64,000 nucleotides of DNA. Origin: a virus. The notes beneath the pieces are model-generated. The model did no database searches. It had not been told where the DNA came from and worked only from the letters and a program-made list of their open reading frames with translations. Where the stretch lies: positions 1 through 64,000 of IMG/VR virus record IMGVR_UViG_3300021185_003284; one strand, 5' to 3'. Every line of letters starts with the position of its first letter. The first letter of the stretch is position 1. Of this stretch, positions 48,224 to 56,685 are shown piece after piece. The position numbers and the translations under genes are program-made.

Positions 48224-49224
48224 TAGGTAAAGAATTATTAATATGTTTTGGAACTAGACCTGAATGGTTAAAAGTTAAGCCATTACTTAAGGAGATAAGT
48301 AACTACAAATTGTTATTTACTGGTCAACATAAAGACTTATTAAAAGATATTAAAGTAGATTATAGAATCGAAATAGGAGATCAAACTAATAGATTAGATC
48401 AAATCATAAGCGATTGCTTAACCCAGTTCCCAGAAGGAGACTTCGATGTATTAGTTCATGGAGATACTGTATCAGCATTTGCTTGTGCTTTAGCAGCATT
48501 TAGTAGAAAATTAAAGATTATACATTTAGAGGCTGGCTTAAGGTCTTATGACTTAAAGCAACCTTATCCTGAAGAAGGATATAGACAGATGATATCTAGA
48601 ATAGCTGATATAAACTTTCCACCGACTTCTATTTCAGCACAGAATTTATTCAATGAAAAGACAGATGGAATGTCATATGTAGTTGGTAATTCAGTATTAG
48701 ATAATCTTATTGAATATAAAGATGATTGTGAGTATACTGATAAAGTATTAGTTACATTACATAGATGGGAGAATCACCATTGGATGGATGAATGGTTTAC
48801 AGAACTAAATAAAGTAGCTGAGAAGTATTCAAATATTGAATTTACTATTCCTCTTCATCATAACCCAGCTGTAAGAAAACATAAACATTTACTAACAAAT
48901 GTTAATATAGTTCCAGCATTACCTCATGATGAAATGTTAAAGCTTATGTCTAAATGTAAGTTTATTATTTCTGATAGTGGGGGCTTACAAGAAGAAGGAG
49001 CATTTTTAAATAAGAAAGTAATTGTATGTAGAGACGTAACTGAAAGACCAGAAGGTATTTATACAGGTCACTTAACATTATGTAAGACTCCTTCTGATTT
49101 AATGGACATAGTAGACAGAATAAATAGAGATTATATTATAAAAAAAGACTCACCTTACGGTAAAGGTGATACAGCTAAAAGAGTTAAACGAATATTATAT
49201 GGCGAAGATAACAGTAATACTTAA
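48217..49224 (+). CDS. wecB: UDP-N-acetylglucosamine 2-epimerase
   Basis: A 335-residue GT-B-like epimerase: ICFGTRPEWLKVKPLL at the start, HGDTVSAFACALAAF, HLEAGLRSYDLKQPYPEE with the acidic catalytic pair, LVTLHRWEN, and ISDSGGLQEEGAFLNKKVIVCRD for UDP binding. It makes UDP-ManNAc from UDP-GlcNAc. ATG 48217 is preferred to an earlier one by six bases. Confidence 0.92.
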   Translation: MVVGKELLICFGTRPEWLKVKPLLKEISNYKLLFTGQHKDLLKDIKVDYRIEIGDQTNRLDQIISDCLTQFPEGDFDVLVHGDTVSAFACALAAFSRKLKIIHLEAGLRSYDLKQPYPEEGYRQMISRIADINFPPTSISAQNLFNEKTDGMSYVVGNSVLDNLIEYKDDCEYTDKVLVTLHRWENHHWMDEWFTELNKVAEKYSNIEFTIPLHHNPAVRKHKHLLTNVNIVPALPHDEMLKLMSKCKFIISDSGGLQEEGAFLNKKVIVCRDVTERPEGIYTGHLTLCKTPSDLMDIVDRINRDYIIKKDSPYGKGDTAKRVKRILYGEDNSNT

Positions 49225-49924
49225 TTGCTATAAAAGAGCAGAGTACCTTAAAGAGCAGATAGAAGCTGTAACAGGTCAATCAATTCCACCAGAGGATATA
49301 ATGATTTGGTCTAATAAACCTGAAGAAGGTCAGCAATTTAATCTAGATGAATTAGGAGTAAAGGTAGCTTATAGCAATACTAATTTAAAGTTTCATGCTA
49401 GGTTTGCATATGGCTTACTTGCTAAATCTGAGTATGTAGCATTCTTTGATGACGATACAATACCAGGTAAAGATTGGTTTAAGAATTGCCTTGCTTGTAT
49501 GAAACATGGAAATTATATTTTAGGAACTTCAGGAGTAAGGTTAGAAAGTGAGAATTATGACCCTAATAAAAAGGTAGGATGGAATGGAGTTCTAAGCAAT
49601 AAGTTGGAATTAGTTGATTTAGTAGGACATGCCTGGTTTATGAAAAGAGATACGTTAAAGTACCTTTGGCAAGAAGATCCTATTTCATGGGAGAACGGAG
49701 AAGATATACAACTTTCAGCTTTTGCTTATTTACATGGAGGTATTGAAACAGCAGTACCACCGCATCCTGAAGGTAAAGAACACTTATGGGGTAGCATAAA
49801 TGGGTATAAAAAAGGAAATGACCAAAATGCTTCTCATTGGAAGAGCAATCATGCTCCTTTACGTAACGAAATTTGTAGTAAACTATCTGATAAAGGGTAT
49901 AAAAGAGTAATGAAAAGAAAATGA
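49199..49924 (+). CDS. glycosyltransferase-like protein (GT-A)
   Basis: A 241-residue protein with ITVILNCYKRAEYLKEQI, EYVAFFDDDTIPGKDWF carrying the DDD motif, and a later SWENGEDIQLS. The start overlaps the epimerase gene by 26 bases. Donor and acceptor are unknown. Confidence 0.8.
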   Translation: MAKITVILNCYKRAEYLKEQIEAVTGQSIPPEDIMIWSNKPEEGQQFNLDELGVKVAYSNTNLKFHARFAYGLLAKSEYVAFFDDDTIPGKDWFKNCLACMKHGNYILGTSGVRLESENYDPNKKVGWNGVLSNKLELVDLVGHAWFMKRDTLKYLWQEDPISWENGEDIQLSAFAYLHGGIETAVPPHPEGKEHLWGSINGYKKGNDQNASHWKSNHAPLRNEICSKLSDKGYKRVMKRK

Positions 49925-50769
49925 AAAAAATACTAGTAACAGGAGGAGCAGGCTTTGTAGGATCTAATTTAATTAAGTTACTATTAGAAAAAGGTCATAA
50001 GGTAACTTCTTTAGATAATTATGATTCCGGAACAATGAAGAATCATCACCAAGGAGCAGATTATATTCCCGGTGATATAGAATTGATTAATACTTTAGAT
50101 AAGGACTTTGATATAATTTATCACTGTGCAGCTTTATCTAGAATACAACCTTCATTCAATAACCCAGATGAGACTTATAGAGTTAATACCTTAGGTACTC
50201 AGAAAGTATGTGAGTTTGCTAGAAAGAATGGTATAAAGGTAGTTTATGCTGGTTCATCCTCAAAGCATCATGATCCATATCAATCTCCTTATGCTGCTTG
50301 TAAGTATATGGGTGAAGAAGTATGTAAGATGTATAAGAAGACTTACGGTATGGACATAGAGATAGCTAGATTTTATAACGTATACGGTCCAGGAGAGATA
50401 GTTTACGGTGATTGGGCAGCAGTAATAGGAATATGGAGACGTCAATCAGAAGCTAAAGAACCTATAACTATAGTTGGTGATGGAGAACAAAAGAGAGATT
50501 TTACTCATGTCGAAGATATAGTAGAAGGTTTATTTAGAATAGGATTTAAATTAGAAGTGCATGAAGATGCATGGGAGTTAGGAACAGGTATTAATTACTC
50601 TATTAATGATGTTTACTTAATGTTTAAAGAAAAGTTTGGAACAGACTATAAATACATTCCAGATCAAAATGGTAATTATAGAGAAACGTTAAGAGAAAAT
50701 AATGATGCTTTATTAAGATTAGGTTGGAAACCTGAAGATAAATTACTATCTTATATCAATAGCTTATGA
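49921..50769 (+). CDS. NAD-dependent nucleotide-sugar epimerase/dehydratase (extended SDR)
   Basis: A 282-residue SDR enzyme. ILVTGGAGFVGSNLIKLL binds NAD; YHCAALSRIQPS, AGSSSKHHDPYQSPYAACKYMGEE (about 104-127) supply the catalytic Ser, Tyr and Lys with YAACK; FYNVYGPGE and FTHVEDIVEGL complete the signature. It resembles UDP-glucose 4-epimerases. It overlaps both neighbours by four bases. Confidence 0.92.
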   Translation: MKKILVTGGAGFVGSNLIKLLLEKGHKVTSLDNYDSGTMKNHHQGADYIPGDIELINTLDKDFDIIYHCAALSRIQPSFNNPDETYRVNTLGTQKVCEFARKNGIKVVYAGSSSKHHDPYQSPYAACKYMGEEVCKMYKKTYGMDIEIARFYNVYGPGEIVYGDWAAVIGIWRRQSEAKEPITIVGDGEQKRDFTHVEDIVEGLFRIGFKLEVHEDAWELGTGINYSINDVYLMFKEKFGTDYKYIPDQNGNYRETLRENNDALLRLGWKPEDKLLSYINSL

Positions 50770-51515
50770 AACTAGTAGTATACACAGCACTGTTTGCAGA
50801 TGAATCACTACCTTTAGAAGAGGTAGGAAGATTCTTTCCGTTTACTCATGAAAGAGGAGATGTTAAGTATATAGCTTTTACAAACAGAGAAGATTTAAAA
50901 TCAGATTTCTGGGATGTTAAAGTTTTAAAGAAAGATAAAGACAAGTCTTTTAGAATGATGTCAAGATTTCTTAAATGGAATCCATCTAAAGCTAAGTTAC
51001 CGAAACATACTCATAGTCTCTGGATGGACTCTCAATGTTATTTTAAATTTGAACCAAAGGCTATTGTAGATCATTATTTAAAAGATAACAAACATACAGC
51101 TATCCATCACCATACAGATCTAAGAAGTATATATGTAGAAGGAATGGTTACATCGTATGCTTATATGAATGATAAACCTTCTATAGTAAACAGACAGTTA
51201 GAAAGGTATCATGAGAATGGAATGCCATATCAATACGATCATTTCGAAACTGGAGTACTAATTAGAAAAAATAATAAAGACGCAAATGAATTTTCAAAAG
51301 AAGTTTATACTGAGCTTACAACTGATAGTATTAGAGATCAGATATCAACTCCATATATTGTTTGGAATAGAAGAGAAAAAGGAGACAAAGGAATACTAAC
51401 TATAACAGAATCTTTTACAGCACACAAAGGTCAGTTACCTTTAGAGAAATCTAAAATATTTTTTACTGAACCTAAGCCAAGTGATAAGTTAAAAGAGGAT
51501 TTAACAAAAAGATAA
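50766..51515 (+). CDS. DUF616-like putative glycosyltransferase
   Basis: A 249-residue protein with YTALFADESLPLEE, KYIAFTNREDLKSDFWDV, SRFLKWNPSKAKLPKHTHSLWMDSQ (about 65-89) and HHHTDLRSIY, matching the DUF616/TOD1 type. These are probable glycosyltransferases. It ends the sugar run. Confidence 0.72.
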   Translation: MKLVVYTALFADESLPLEEVGRFFPFTHERGDVKYIAFTNREDLKSDFWDVKVLKKDKDKSFRMMSRFLKWNPSKAKLPKHTHSLWMDSQCYFKFEPKAIVDHYLKDNKHTAIHHHTDLRSIYVEGMVTSYAYMNDKPSIVNRQLERYHENGMPYQYDHFETGVLIRKNNKDANEFSKEVYTELTTDSIRDQISTPYIVWNRREKGDKGILTITESFTAHKGQLPLEKSKIFFTEPKPSDKLKEDLTKR

Positions 51516-51516
51516 T

Positions 51517-51690
51517 ATGAAAAAGTATATTGTAGAATTTAACTTATTAGATGGTACATCTGAAGAAATAGAGTTTGTAACTGACAAAATTGATTGGAGT
51601 ATAGAGCAATGGGGACGCAATAGAGCAGTAAGAAGTTACCAAATAATTCAAGAAGGTTCATCAAATACTAAAAGAATGTTATTAGACTAA
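51517..51690 (+). CDS. small hypothetical protein
   Basis: A 57-residue frame from ATG 51517, one base after the previous stop, to TAA 51690. It reads MKKYIVEFNLLDGTSEEIEF then a Trp-containing helix WSIEQWGRNRAVRSYQII. A compact alpha/beta protein is likely. Position and composition support a real gene. Confidence 0.6.
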   Translation: MKKYIVEFNLLDGTSEEIEFVTDKIDWSIEQWGRNRAVRSYQIIQEGSSNTKRMLLD

Positions 51691-51703
51691 CTATTTATTA
51701 AAT
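51691..51703 (+). promoter_or_regulatory. CTATTTATT late-promoter-like site
   Basis: CTATTTATTAAAT sits directly between a stop and the ATG at 51704. One base differs from CTATTTATA. Confidence 0.35.
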
Positions 51704-52081
51704 ATGAAACAGCTAGAAAAGTATATAAGAAACGTATTAAGTGAGTCAGCAAAGATTAATTTTGCTGGACATAAGTTTGTGCTTAAGGTAGATACCAACG
51801 AAGATCCACAGAAGAAAGGTGTCAAAGTTCAATTTCTACCAACAGAGTTTGGTACTCTAACTAAAACTCAACAAGATGATATAGCAATTGAGCTTGAATC
51901 TAGATTGGAGAAAGGGTTAGCAAGCTTTGATATGAGAGTAGAAAGAGATAGAAATCTCAAAGACAAGACTATAATTGGCTTTTTCATCTACATTGAATAT
52001 TTTGATAGAATAATCAGAAAAGCATTATCAGGACAGAATCCAACGACTGATGACCCTGTAGACGGACCAGCCGAAGTTTAA
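51704..52081 (+). CDS. hypothetical protein
   Basis: A 125-residue protein with an N-terminal amphipathic helix (QLEKYIRNVLSESAKINF) and beta strands (HKFVLKVDTNEDP, VKVQFLPTEF). The N-terminal L-E-x-x-I-R-x-x-L-x-E-S pattern is reminiscent of short leader segments in marine phage proteins. No family is recognised. Confidence 0.65.
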   Translation: MKQLEKYIRNVLSESAKINFAGHKFVLKVDTNEDPQKKGVKVQFLPTEFGTLTKTQQDDIAIELESRLEKGLASFDMRVERDRNLKDKTIIGFFIYIEYFDRIIRKALSGQNPTTDDPVDGPAEV

Positions 52082-52096
52082 AAACTAACGCAAAAT

Positions 52097-52504
52097 ATGG
52101 TGTCACCGAACAAGAAGATTAGAGAAGTTCTCTTCTCATTACATCCATTATCTTATCGTATCAAGAAGAAAGGTCTTGATAAAGAATCTATGAATAAAAA
52201 ACTATTTACTGGAATTATTACTCAGTTAAAGAAGATTGAGGACAGGAGAGACTTTATGGCTGAAGAGATAGGAATGGATATGACTACTTACGAAGATCAA
52301 TTCTTTAATGTTATAGAAGATCTAATGAAGATGTCATTTAATAAATCTCAGTTAGGATTAATACAATTATATCTCTACACTCTTTCACCAGATAAAGAAT
52401 GGGATGGAACTATAGTTGTTGAAGTAGGAGAATCAAAAGAAGAGAAAGTAGTAAAATTTAAAACACCTGAAGAGGTTTGGAAAGTAGTTACTGAGTTCTC
52501 ATAA
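52097..52504 (+). CDS. hypothetical protein
   Basis: A 135-residue mostly helical protein (KLFTGIITQLKKIEDRRDFM, NVIEDLMKMSFNKSQLGLIQLYLYTL) with a charged C-terminus. No family is recognised. Confidence 0.65.
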   Translation: MVSPNKKIREVLFSLHPLSYRIKKKGLDKESMNKKLFTGIITQLKKIEDRRDFMAEEIGMDMTTYEDQFFNVIEDLMKMSFNKSQLGLIQLYLYTLSPDKEWDGTIVVEVGESKEEKVVKFKTPEEVWKVVTEFS

Positions 52505-52513
52505 TAATAAGTT

Positions 52514-53734
52514 ATGGATTTAGATTTTTATAATGAGCATGGATATCTCCATATCGAAAATGCTATCCCAAAAGAGTATATAGAAATTGCAAGAGAAAAA
52601 GGCATGCCTTTAGTCAAATGGTCTAGAGAAAATGTTAATAAACCTGCACTAGCTGGCCCACCTACATTAAATCTACATGTAGGATGTGCTGGAGCATATG
52701 AAGGAGAGTTAATGAACCTTTATACTTCTAAAATCTCATATGATTTAGTTACCACTATTTTACAGAAAAAAGATATATTTTTATTTAATGATCAAATGGT
52801 CTATAAGTTTCCAAATGATAACTTTACATTTGCTCCTCATTACGATAATCAATATGGAGCTGAAAATAAGGATGGTAAAATGCATACTGTTAATATGAGT
52901 TGGGTACTAGATGACTTTACAGATGATAACGGAACATTAGAACTTCAAAGCTTAAAAACAAAAGAGTGGCATAGAGTCTATCCTAAAGCAGGAGATATTA
53001 TAGCCATAAACGGAAACTGTATACATAGATCAGGTCCTAATACTTCTGATAAACCTAGAGGACTATATGCTTGTGTGTATTCTGAAGGACAGATAAACTT
53101 ACAAAATTACTATAAGGAACCTTTTCTACTTAAAGATACAGATACACAGCACCTTCATCATCTATCTAATGGCATACCAATACAACAATTTAGAGGATTT
53201 GAGGAGTACTTTACTAAATTTTTAGAACTAAATAAATTTGATAGGATATTAGAATTAGGAACTTCAAGAGGAGGTTTAACATATTTCCTCTCTACTATAT
53301 TTGACGGACCTATTATTACAGTTGATAACGTAACTAAGCTAATAGACCAAAAAGTATATAGTGTAGCACGAGTAATGGAAGCAGATCATATGAGCTTTCA
53401 AACTCAGCAGTTCTTACATAAAGAGTTTATTTCTAAAGAAGGAAAGACATTAGTACTTTGTGATGGAGGTGACAAACCTTCTATCTTTAATGCTTATGCT
53501 ACTTTAATAAAGGAGGGAGACTTTATAGGAGTGCATGATTTCTTTGTATCAAAGGAAGAATATGAAAAACAAAACGCTTGGAACTGGATGGAATGCTCAG
53601 AAGATCAAATAAAAAACGTGATACGTGAGTATAAACTAGAAAAGACTGATACTTATTTACTCAACATCGTTTGGGGTATGTATAAGAAGAACTCTAAGAA
53701 AGTAGATCTACCAACTTATTCATCTATAATATGA
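52514..53734 (+). CDS. fusion of phytanoyl-CoA-dioxygenase-like and methyltransferase-like domains
   Basis: A 406-residue two-domain protein. The first about 205 residues form a PhyH-type 2-oxoglutarate dioxygenase: FYNEHGYLHIENAIP, FAPHYDNQ with the His-x-Asp pair, DDNGTLELQ and CIHRSGPNTSDKPRG with the distal His and Arg. The rest has FDRILELGTSRGGLTYFLS and TLVLCDGGDKP, as in class I methyltransferases close to the CmcI/rhamnosyl O-methyltransferase group. A sugar or small-molecule substrate is probable, given the glycan locus just upstream. Confidence 0.8.
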   Translation: MDLDFYNEHGYLHIENAIPKEYIEIAREKGMPLVKWSRENVNKPALAGPPTLNLHVGCAGAYEGELMNLYTSKISYDLVTTILQKKDIFLFNDQMVYKFPNDNFTFAPHYDNQYGAENKDGKMHTVNMSWVLDDFTDDNGTLELQSLKTKEWHRVYPKAGDIIAINGNCIHRSGPNTSDKPRGLYACVYSEGQINLQNYYKEPFLLKDTDTQHLHHLSNGIPIQQFRGFEEYFTKFLELNKFDRILELGTSRGGLTYFLSTIFDGPIITVDNVTKLIDQKVYSVARVMEADHMSFQTQQFLHKEFISKEGKTLVLCDGGDKPSIFNAYATLIKEGDFIGVHDFFVSKEEYEKQNAWNWMECSEDQIKNVIREYKLEKTDTYLLNIVWGMYKKNSKKVDLPTYSSII

Positions 53735-53750
53735 AAATATACATTAAATT

Positions 53751-53781
53751 AGTTGGAATCCTGGATCTTTATTCTTATCTT
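53751..53781 (+). promoter_or_regulatory. class 1 promoter
   Basis: Perfect AGTTG at 53751-53755, 16 bases, TTCTTATCTT at 53772-53781. The gene starts 27 bases further, after AAAACGGTT. Confidence 0.58.
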
Positions 53782-53808
53782 TATATCTAATTAAAACGGT
53801 TATACTAT

Positions 53809-54207
53809 ATGCAAAAATTAAAAATGATTCCATGCCCTAAATGTGGCAACGATTTCCCAGAACTTAGAAAGACATTATACAACTATCATGTATGTGTTGA
53901 TTGCTCGACTACTAAACCTGTCGTAGGTATTACTACAGTAGAAGGAACAGGCGATCATACCTATAATGATATTATTATAATGGATCAAGATAGAGCTTTG
54001 GCTATTGAAAGAGCAGCTAATGAAGCTATGGGTAAGAAAGCAATTGATGTAGAAGTTTTAGACTTTGATAAAGAGCCTATGAATGATAACGAAGTTACTC
54101 AATCAATTAAAGATCAAACTAAAAACATACTAGAAGGAGAAGAGGAACAATATGATATGTTGGATCCTGATAAAGAACCTGAAGGTATAGAAGGAATAGA
54201 TTATTAA
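53809..54207 (+). CDS. zinc-ribbon protein with acidic tail
   Basis: A 132-residue protein with CPKCG and CVDCS about 20 residues apart (a zinc ribbon) and an acidic C-terminal half (EGEEEQYDMLDPDKEPEG). It overlaps the next gene by one base. It could be a transcription-associated factor; no family is recognised. Confidence 0.65.
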   Translation: MQKLKMIPCPKCGNDFPELRKTLYNYHVCVDCSTTKPVVGITTVEGTGDHTYNDIIIMDQDRALAIERAANEAMGKKAIDVEVLDFDKEPMNDNEVTQSIKDQTKNILEGEEEQYDMLDPDKEPEGIEGIDY

Positions 54208-54836
54208 TGGCAAGACCGTCTAAAATAGTTACTAAAGAAGATATTCTTAGAGCACAACAGAATACTCGTTCTAATATGGCAGCAGCCAGATATCTACATA
54301 TATCTTATAACCACTATAAGAAGTATGCTAAGATGTTTAAAAATGACGAAGGAGTAACTCTGTTGGAAGCTCATAAGAATCAAGAAGGGAAAGGTATCCC
54401 TAAATTTGCTGTAGCTGGTATAGATAATGTACCCTTAATGGATGTACTGGAAGGAAGAGTTCCTATAGAACATTTCGATTCCAGAAAAATTAAGGCTAGA
54501 TTATTAAGTGAAGGTAAGTTAGTTGAGGTATGTACTAGATGTAAATTCTCTGAAAGAAGAATTGTAGATCAAAAAATACCTGTTATCTTAAGTTTTAAAG
54601 ACGGAAATAAAAAAAATTGGCATTTAGAGAATTTAGAGTTTCTCTGTTACAATTGTTCTTTTCTCTATGCAGCATCACCTATCGAGGAGAAACGTGCAGA
54701 GGCAATGGAAGACTACGTAAAAACTAAAAGAGATGAGCCGGATTGGGAACTAGATGAACACCATAAGGAACATTTAAGAGAGTTAGGGCTATTAGACGAA
54801 TCTAACCCCGGAGATGAATTTATCTCTAGATTATAA
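54207..54836 (+). CDS. helix-turn-helix protein with degenerate HNH-like zinc finger
   Basis: A 209-residue protein. The start has TKEDILRAQQNTRSNMAAARYLHIS, an HTH-like segment; CTRCKFSERR ... LENLEFLCYNCSFLY mirrors the C-x2-C ... L-E-N-L-x-x-L-C-x-N-C-H skeleton of HNH nucleases. But the catalytic H-x-D-G-N is replaced by LSFKDGN, and the last His by Ser, so cleavage is doubtful. It may be a DNA-binding regulator that arose from a homing-type nuclease. Confidence 0.7.
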   Translation: MARPSKIVTKEDILRAQQNTRSNMAAARYLHISYNHYKKYAKMFKNDEGVTLLEAHKNQEGKGIPKFAVAGIDNVPLMDVLEGRVPIEHFDSRKIKARLLSEGKLVEVCTRCKFSERRIVDQKIPVILSFKDGNKKNWHLENLEFLCYNCSFLYAASPIEEKRAEAMEDYVKTKRDEPDWELDEHHKEHLRELGLLDESNPGDEFISRL

Positions 54837-54848
54837 ACTATTTATAAC
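54836..54848 (+). promoter_or_regulatory. CTATTTATA late promoter candidate
   Basis: AACTATTTATAAC begins on the upstream stop and ends one base before ATG 54850. Confidence 0.38.
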
Positions 54849-54849
54849 C

Positions 54850-54999
54850 ATGGCCAAAAAAGAAAAGAATAAATTTTCAACATGGAAAAAGAAAAAACCT
54901 TTAGAAAGAAAGGTTGCTGACGATCTAGTCAAGCAGTCTGAGAAAAATGAAAAGCTCAGAGAAAAAAGTATAGGAACTAGTTTCTTAGACTTATTTTAA
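54850..54999 (+). CDS. small lysine-rich protein
   Basis: A 49-residue, very basic protein (AKKEKNKFSTWKKKKPLERK) with a hydrophobic end FLDLF. ATG 54850 is preferred to an upstream frame that starts inside the previous gene. No family is recognised. Confidence 0.5.
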   Translation: MAKKEKNKFSTWKKKKPLERKVADDLVKQSEKNEKLREKSIGTSFLDLF

Positions 55000-55013
55000 C
55001 TTAAAACTATTTT

Positions 55014-55607
55014 ATGAAAAACTTATTATTAACTATAGTTGTGTCTTTAGCCAGCACCGTTGTGATGGCATTTAGTTTAGCAACAAGAGGAGAAGTAAAG
55101 AGTGCAATAGAATTAGAACCAGAGAGGCCCTTGGCCTTAATTAACATCACCCCAGAAATCACAGCTCCAAAAATAGAGCTCATAATTAAAAATCACAGTA
55201 AGTTTCTAGAAGACATCGGAATGAGAGAGTCTTCCGGAAACTATAAAGCAGTCAATCAATTCGGATATTTAGGTAAGTATCAGTTCGGAAGAAGAACTCT
55301 TGATGCATTAGGATATGATAATGTATCTAATAGAGAGTTTTTATCTAATGGATCTATCCAAGAAGAAGCTATGTATGCTCTACTTACTCATAATAGAAAG
55401 ATACTTAGAAGACAGATAAGCAAATACGTAGGACAAACAATAGCAGGTGTATACATTACAGAGTCAGGTCTGTTAGCAGCAGCTCATTTAGCTGGTCCAG
55501 GTAATGTTAAAAAGTTCCTTAGAAAAGGTTATGAATTTAAAGATGGTAACGGTACTACAATGACATCTTATATGACAAAGTTTAGTAACTATAGGTTGGA
55601 ATTCTGA
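55014..55607 (+). CDS. exported lytic-transglycosylase-like peptidoglycan hydrolase
   Basis: A 197-residue protein with a signal anchor (LLLTIVVSLASTVVMAFSLA). The domain at about 60-190 has IGMRESSGNYKAVNQFGYLGKYQFG, with Glu in E-S-S-G as the catalytic residue of the lysozyme superfamily, then AHLAGPGNVKKFL. It resembles virion-associated or tail lysozymes more than secreted lysins. A second cell-wall enzyme, DUF5675, is at 37.1 kb. Confidence 0.8.
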   Translation: MKNLLLTIVVSLASTVVMAFSLATRGEVKSAIELEPERPLALINITPEITAPKIELIIKNHSKFLEDIGMRESSGNYKAVNQFGYLGKYQFGRRTLDALGYDNVSNREFLSNGSIQEEAMYALLTHNRKILRRQISKYVGQTIAGVYITESGLLAAAHLAGPGNVKKFLRKGYEFKDGNGTTMTSYMTKFSNYRLEF

Positions 55608-55624
55608 TATAATTTTCTTATATT
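55594..55624 (+). promoter_or_regulatory. class 1 promoter
   Basis: GGTTG at 55594-55598, 16 bases, TTCTTATATT at 55615-55624, then AAGGTATAATT. It overlaps the end of the transglycosylase gene. The next ATG is 32 bases further. Confidence 0.6.
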
Positions 55625-55656
55625 AAGGTATAATTAATTAATAAAAAATAAAGGTT

Positions 55657-55959
55657 ATGACAAAAGCGAAACGCCACTACGAATCTTGGTCAATTGATGA
55701 AGCAAGATTATTTATGAATTACTATTTAGCTAATATTACTAGAAAAGATTATAGTCTAGTATTAGATAATTTTTCAAAGGAAGTTGATAGAACTTATGAT
55801 GCTATTGCATTTAGAGTAAAAGAAGTTTTGAGTATATTAACTGATGGAGATCAAGGTCTTAAAAAAGATAAATGGACAAAAGAATTTATCTATGTTGTTG
55901 ATGAAAAGCTAAATGAAGGCTCTATTTCTAAAGCTAAAATGATAATGTTGTTTGAATAA
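55657..55959 (+). CDS. hypothetical protein, possible Myb/SANT-like domain
   Basis: A 100-residue helical protein. WSIDEARLFMNYYLANITRKDYSLVL ... EVDRTYDAIAFRVKEVL has the spacing of a Myb/SANT DNA-binding helix triplet, though this is weak. It has its own promoter and overlaps the next gene by one base. Confidence 0.6.
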   Translation: MTKAKRHYESWSIDEARLFMNYYLANITRKDYSLVLDNFSKEVDRTYDAIAFRVKEVLSILTDGDQGLKKDKWTKEFIYVVDEKLNEGSISKAKMIMLFE

Positions 55960-56294
55960 TGGGTAGAGAAAAAGCAGGACATACTGAGAAAATCAGGTTC
56001 GACTTTCCTACTGAAGCAGTATTGGAAGTTAATATTAAAGGTAATTGGTATAGAGTCACTTCACAAGACTTTAGATCTTTTGACGGTAAAAGAAGATATT
56101 CTAAACCTACTCGTCAACCAGGCCTTGGCATGAAAGATATGCACGAGATAGAATTTATTACTGTTGATTATACTGATGAACCTCTTTACATGTTTGGTAC
56201 TAATATTCAGGTACTAGATAGAGAGATGAATGAAAAGATAGTCAATAGTCCTTATTACGAAAAAGTAACTAAAGTATCAGGATCAAGAACATGA
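55959..56294 (+). CDS. hypothetical protein
   Basis: A 111-residue beta-rich protein (VLEVNIKGNWYRVTSQDFRSF, MHEIEFITVDYTDEPLYMFGT). It overlaps the next gene by four bases. No family is recognised. Confidence 0.65.
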   Translation: MGREKAGHTEKIRFDFPTEAVLEVNIKGNWYRVTSQDFRSFDGKRRYSKPTRQPGLGMKDMHEIEFITVDYTDEPLYMFGTNIQVLDREMNEKIVNSPYYEKVTKVSGSRT

Positions 56295-56587
56295 TAAAAT
56301 TACATTTTGAAAATACTAATGAATTTGAAGGTTTATTTAAATCTAAAAAATTAGCAGTCACTCAGGGCATTGTCCAAGGTATAGAAGAAGCTATGAAAAG
56401 AAATGTTAAGAGTGCTGATTTATTTCAACTCTCTTTTGGAGACTCAGATATGATGTATGAACTTTCACTACCTAGATCTCAATGGGTTGTTGCATTAGAG
56501 TCTTGTCTAGAACATTACCATGAATTACAATTAGCAGATGATGCTATAGATACGTGGAAACTTCTAGAAGCAGCTAAAGTCTGGTAA
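56291..56587 (+). CDS. hypothetical protein
   Basis: A 98-residue, mostly helical protein (LAVTQGIVQGIEEAMKRNVKS; SCLEHYHELQLADDAIDTWKLL). It starts in the preceding stop and precedes the RadA-like gene. No family is recognised. Confidence 0.62.
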   Translation: MIKLHFENTNEFEGLFKSKKLAVTQGIVQGIEEAMKRNVKSADLFQLSFGDSDMMYELSLPRSQWVVALESCLEHYHELQLADDAIDTWKLLEAAKVW

Positions 56588-56623
56588 ATAAAGTTAAACT
56601 TTTCCGGAAATAACTATGTAAAT

Positions 56624-56654
56624 AGTTGCCTAGGAACTTAATTATTCATATATT
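56624..56654 (+). promoter_or_regulatory. class 1 promoter before the RadA-like gene
   Basis: Perfect AGTTG at 56624-56628, 16 bases, TTCATATATT at 56645-56654, then AAGGTATAATT. The AAATAGTTGCCT context is identical to that of the next promoter at 57.4 kb. Confidence 0.7.
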
Positions 56655-56685
56655 AAGGTATAATTAAAAAGGTAAAATAAAGGTT

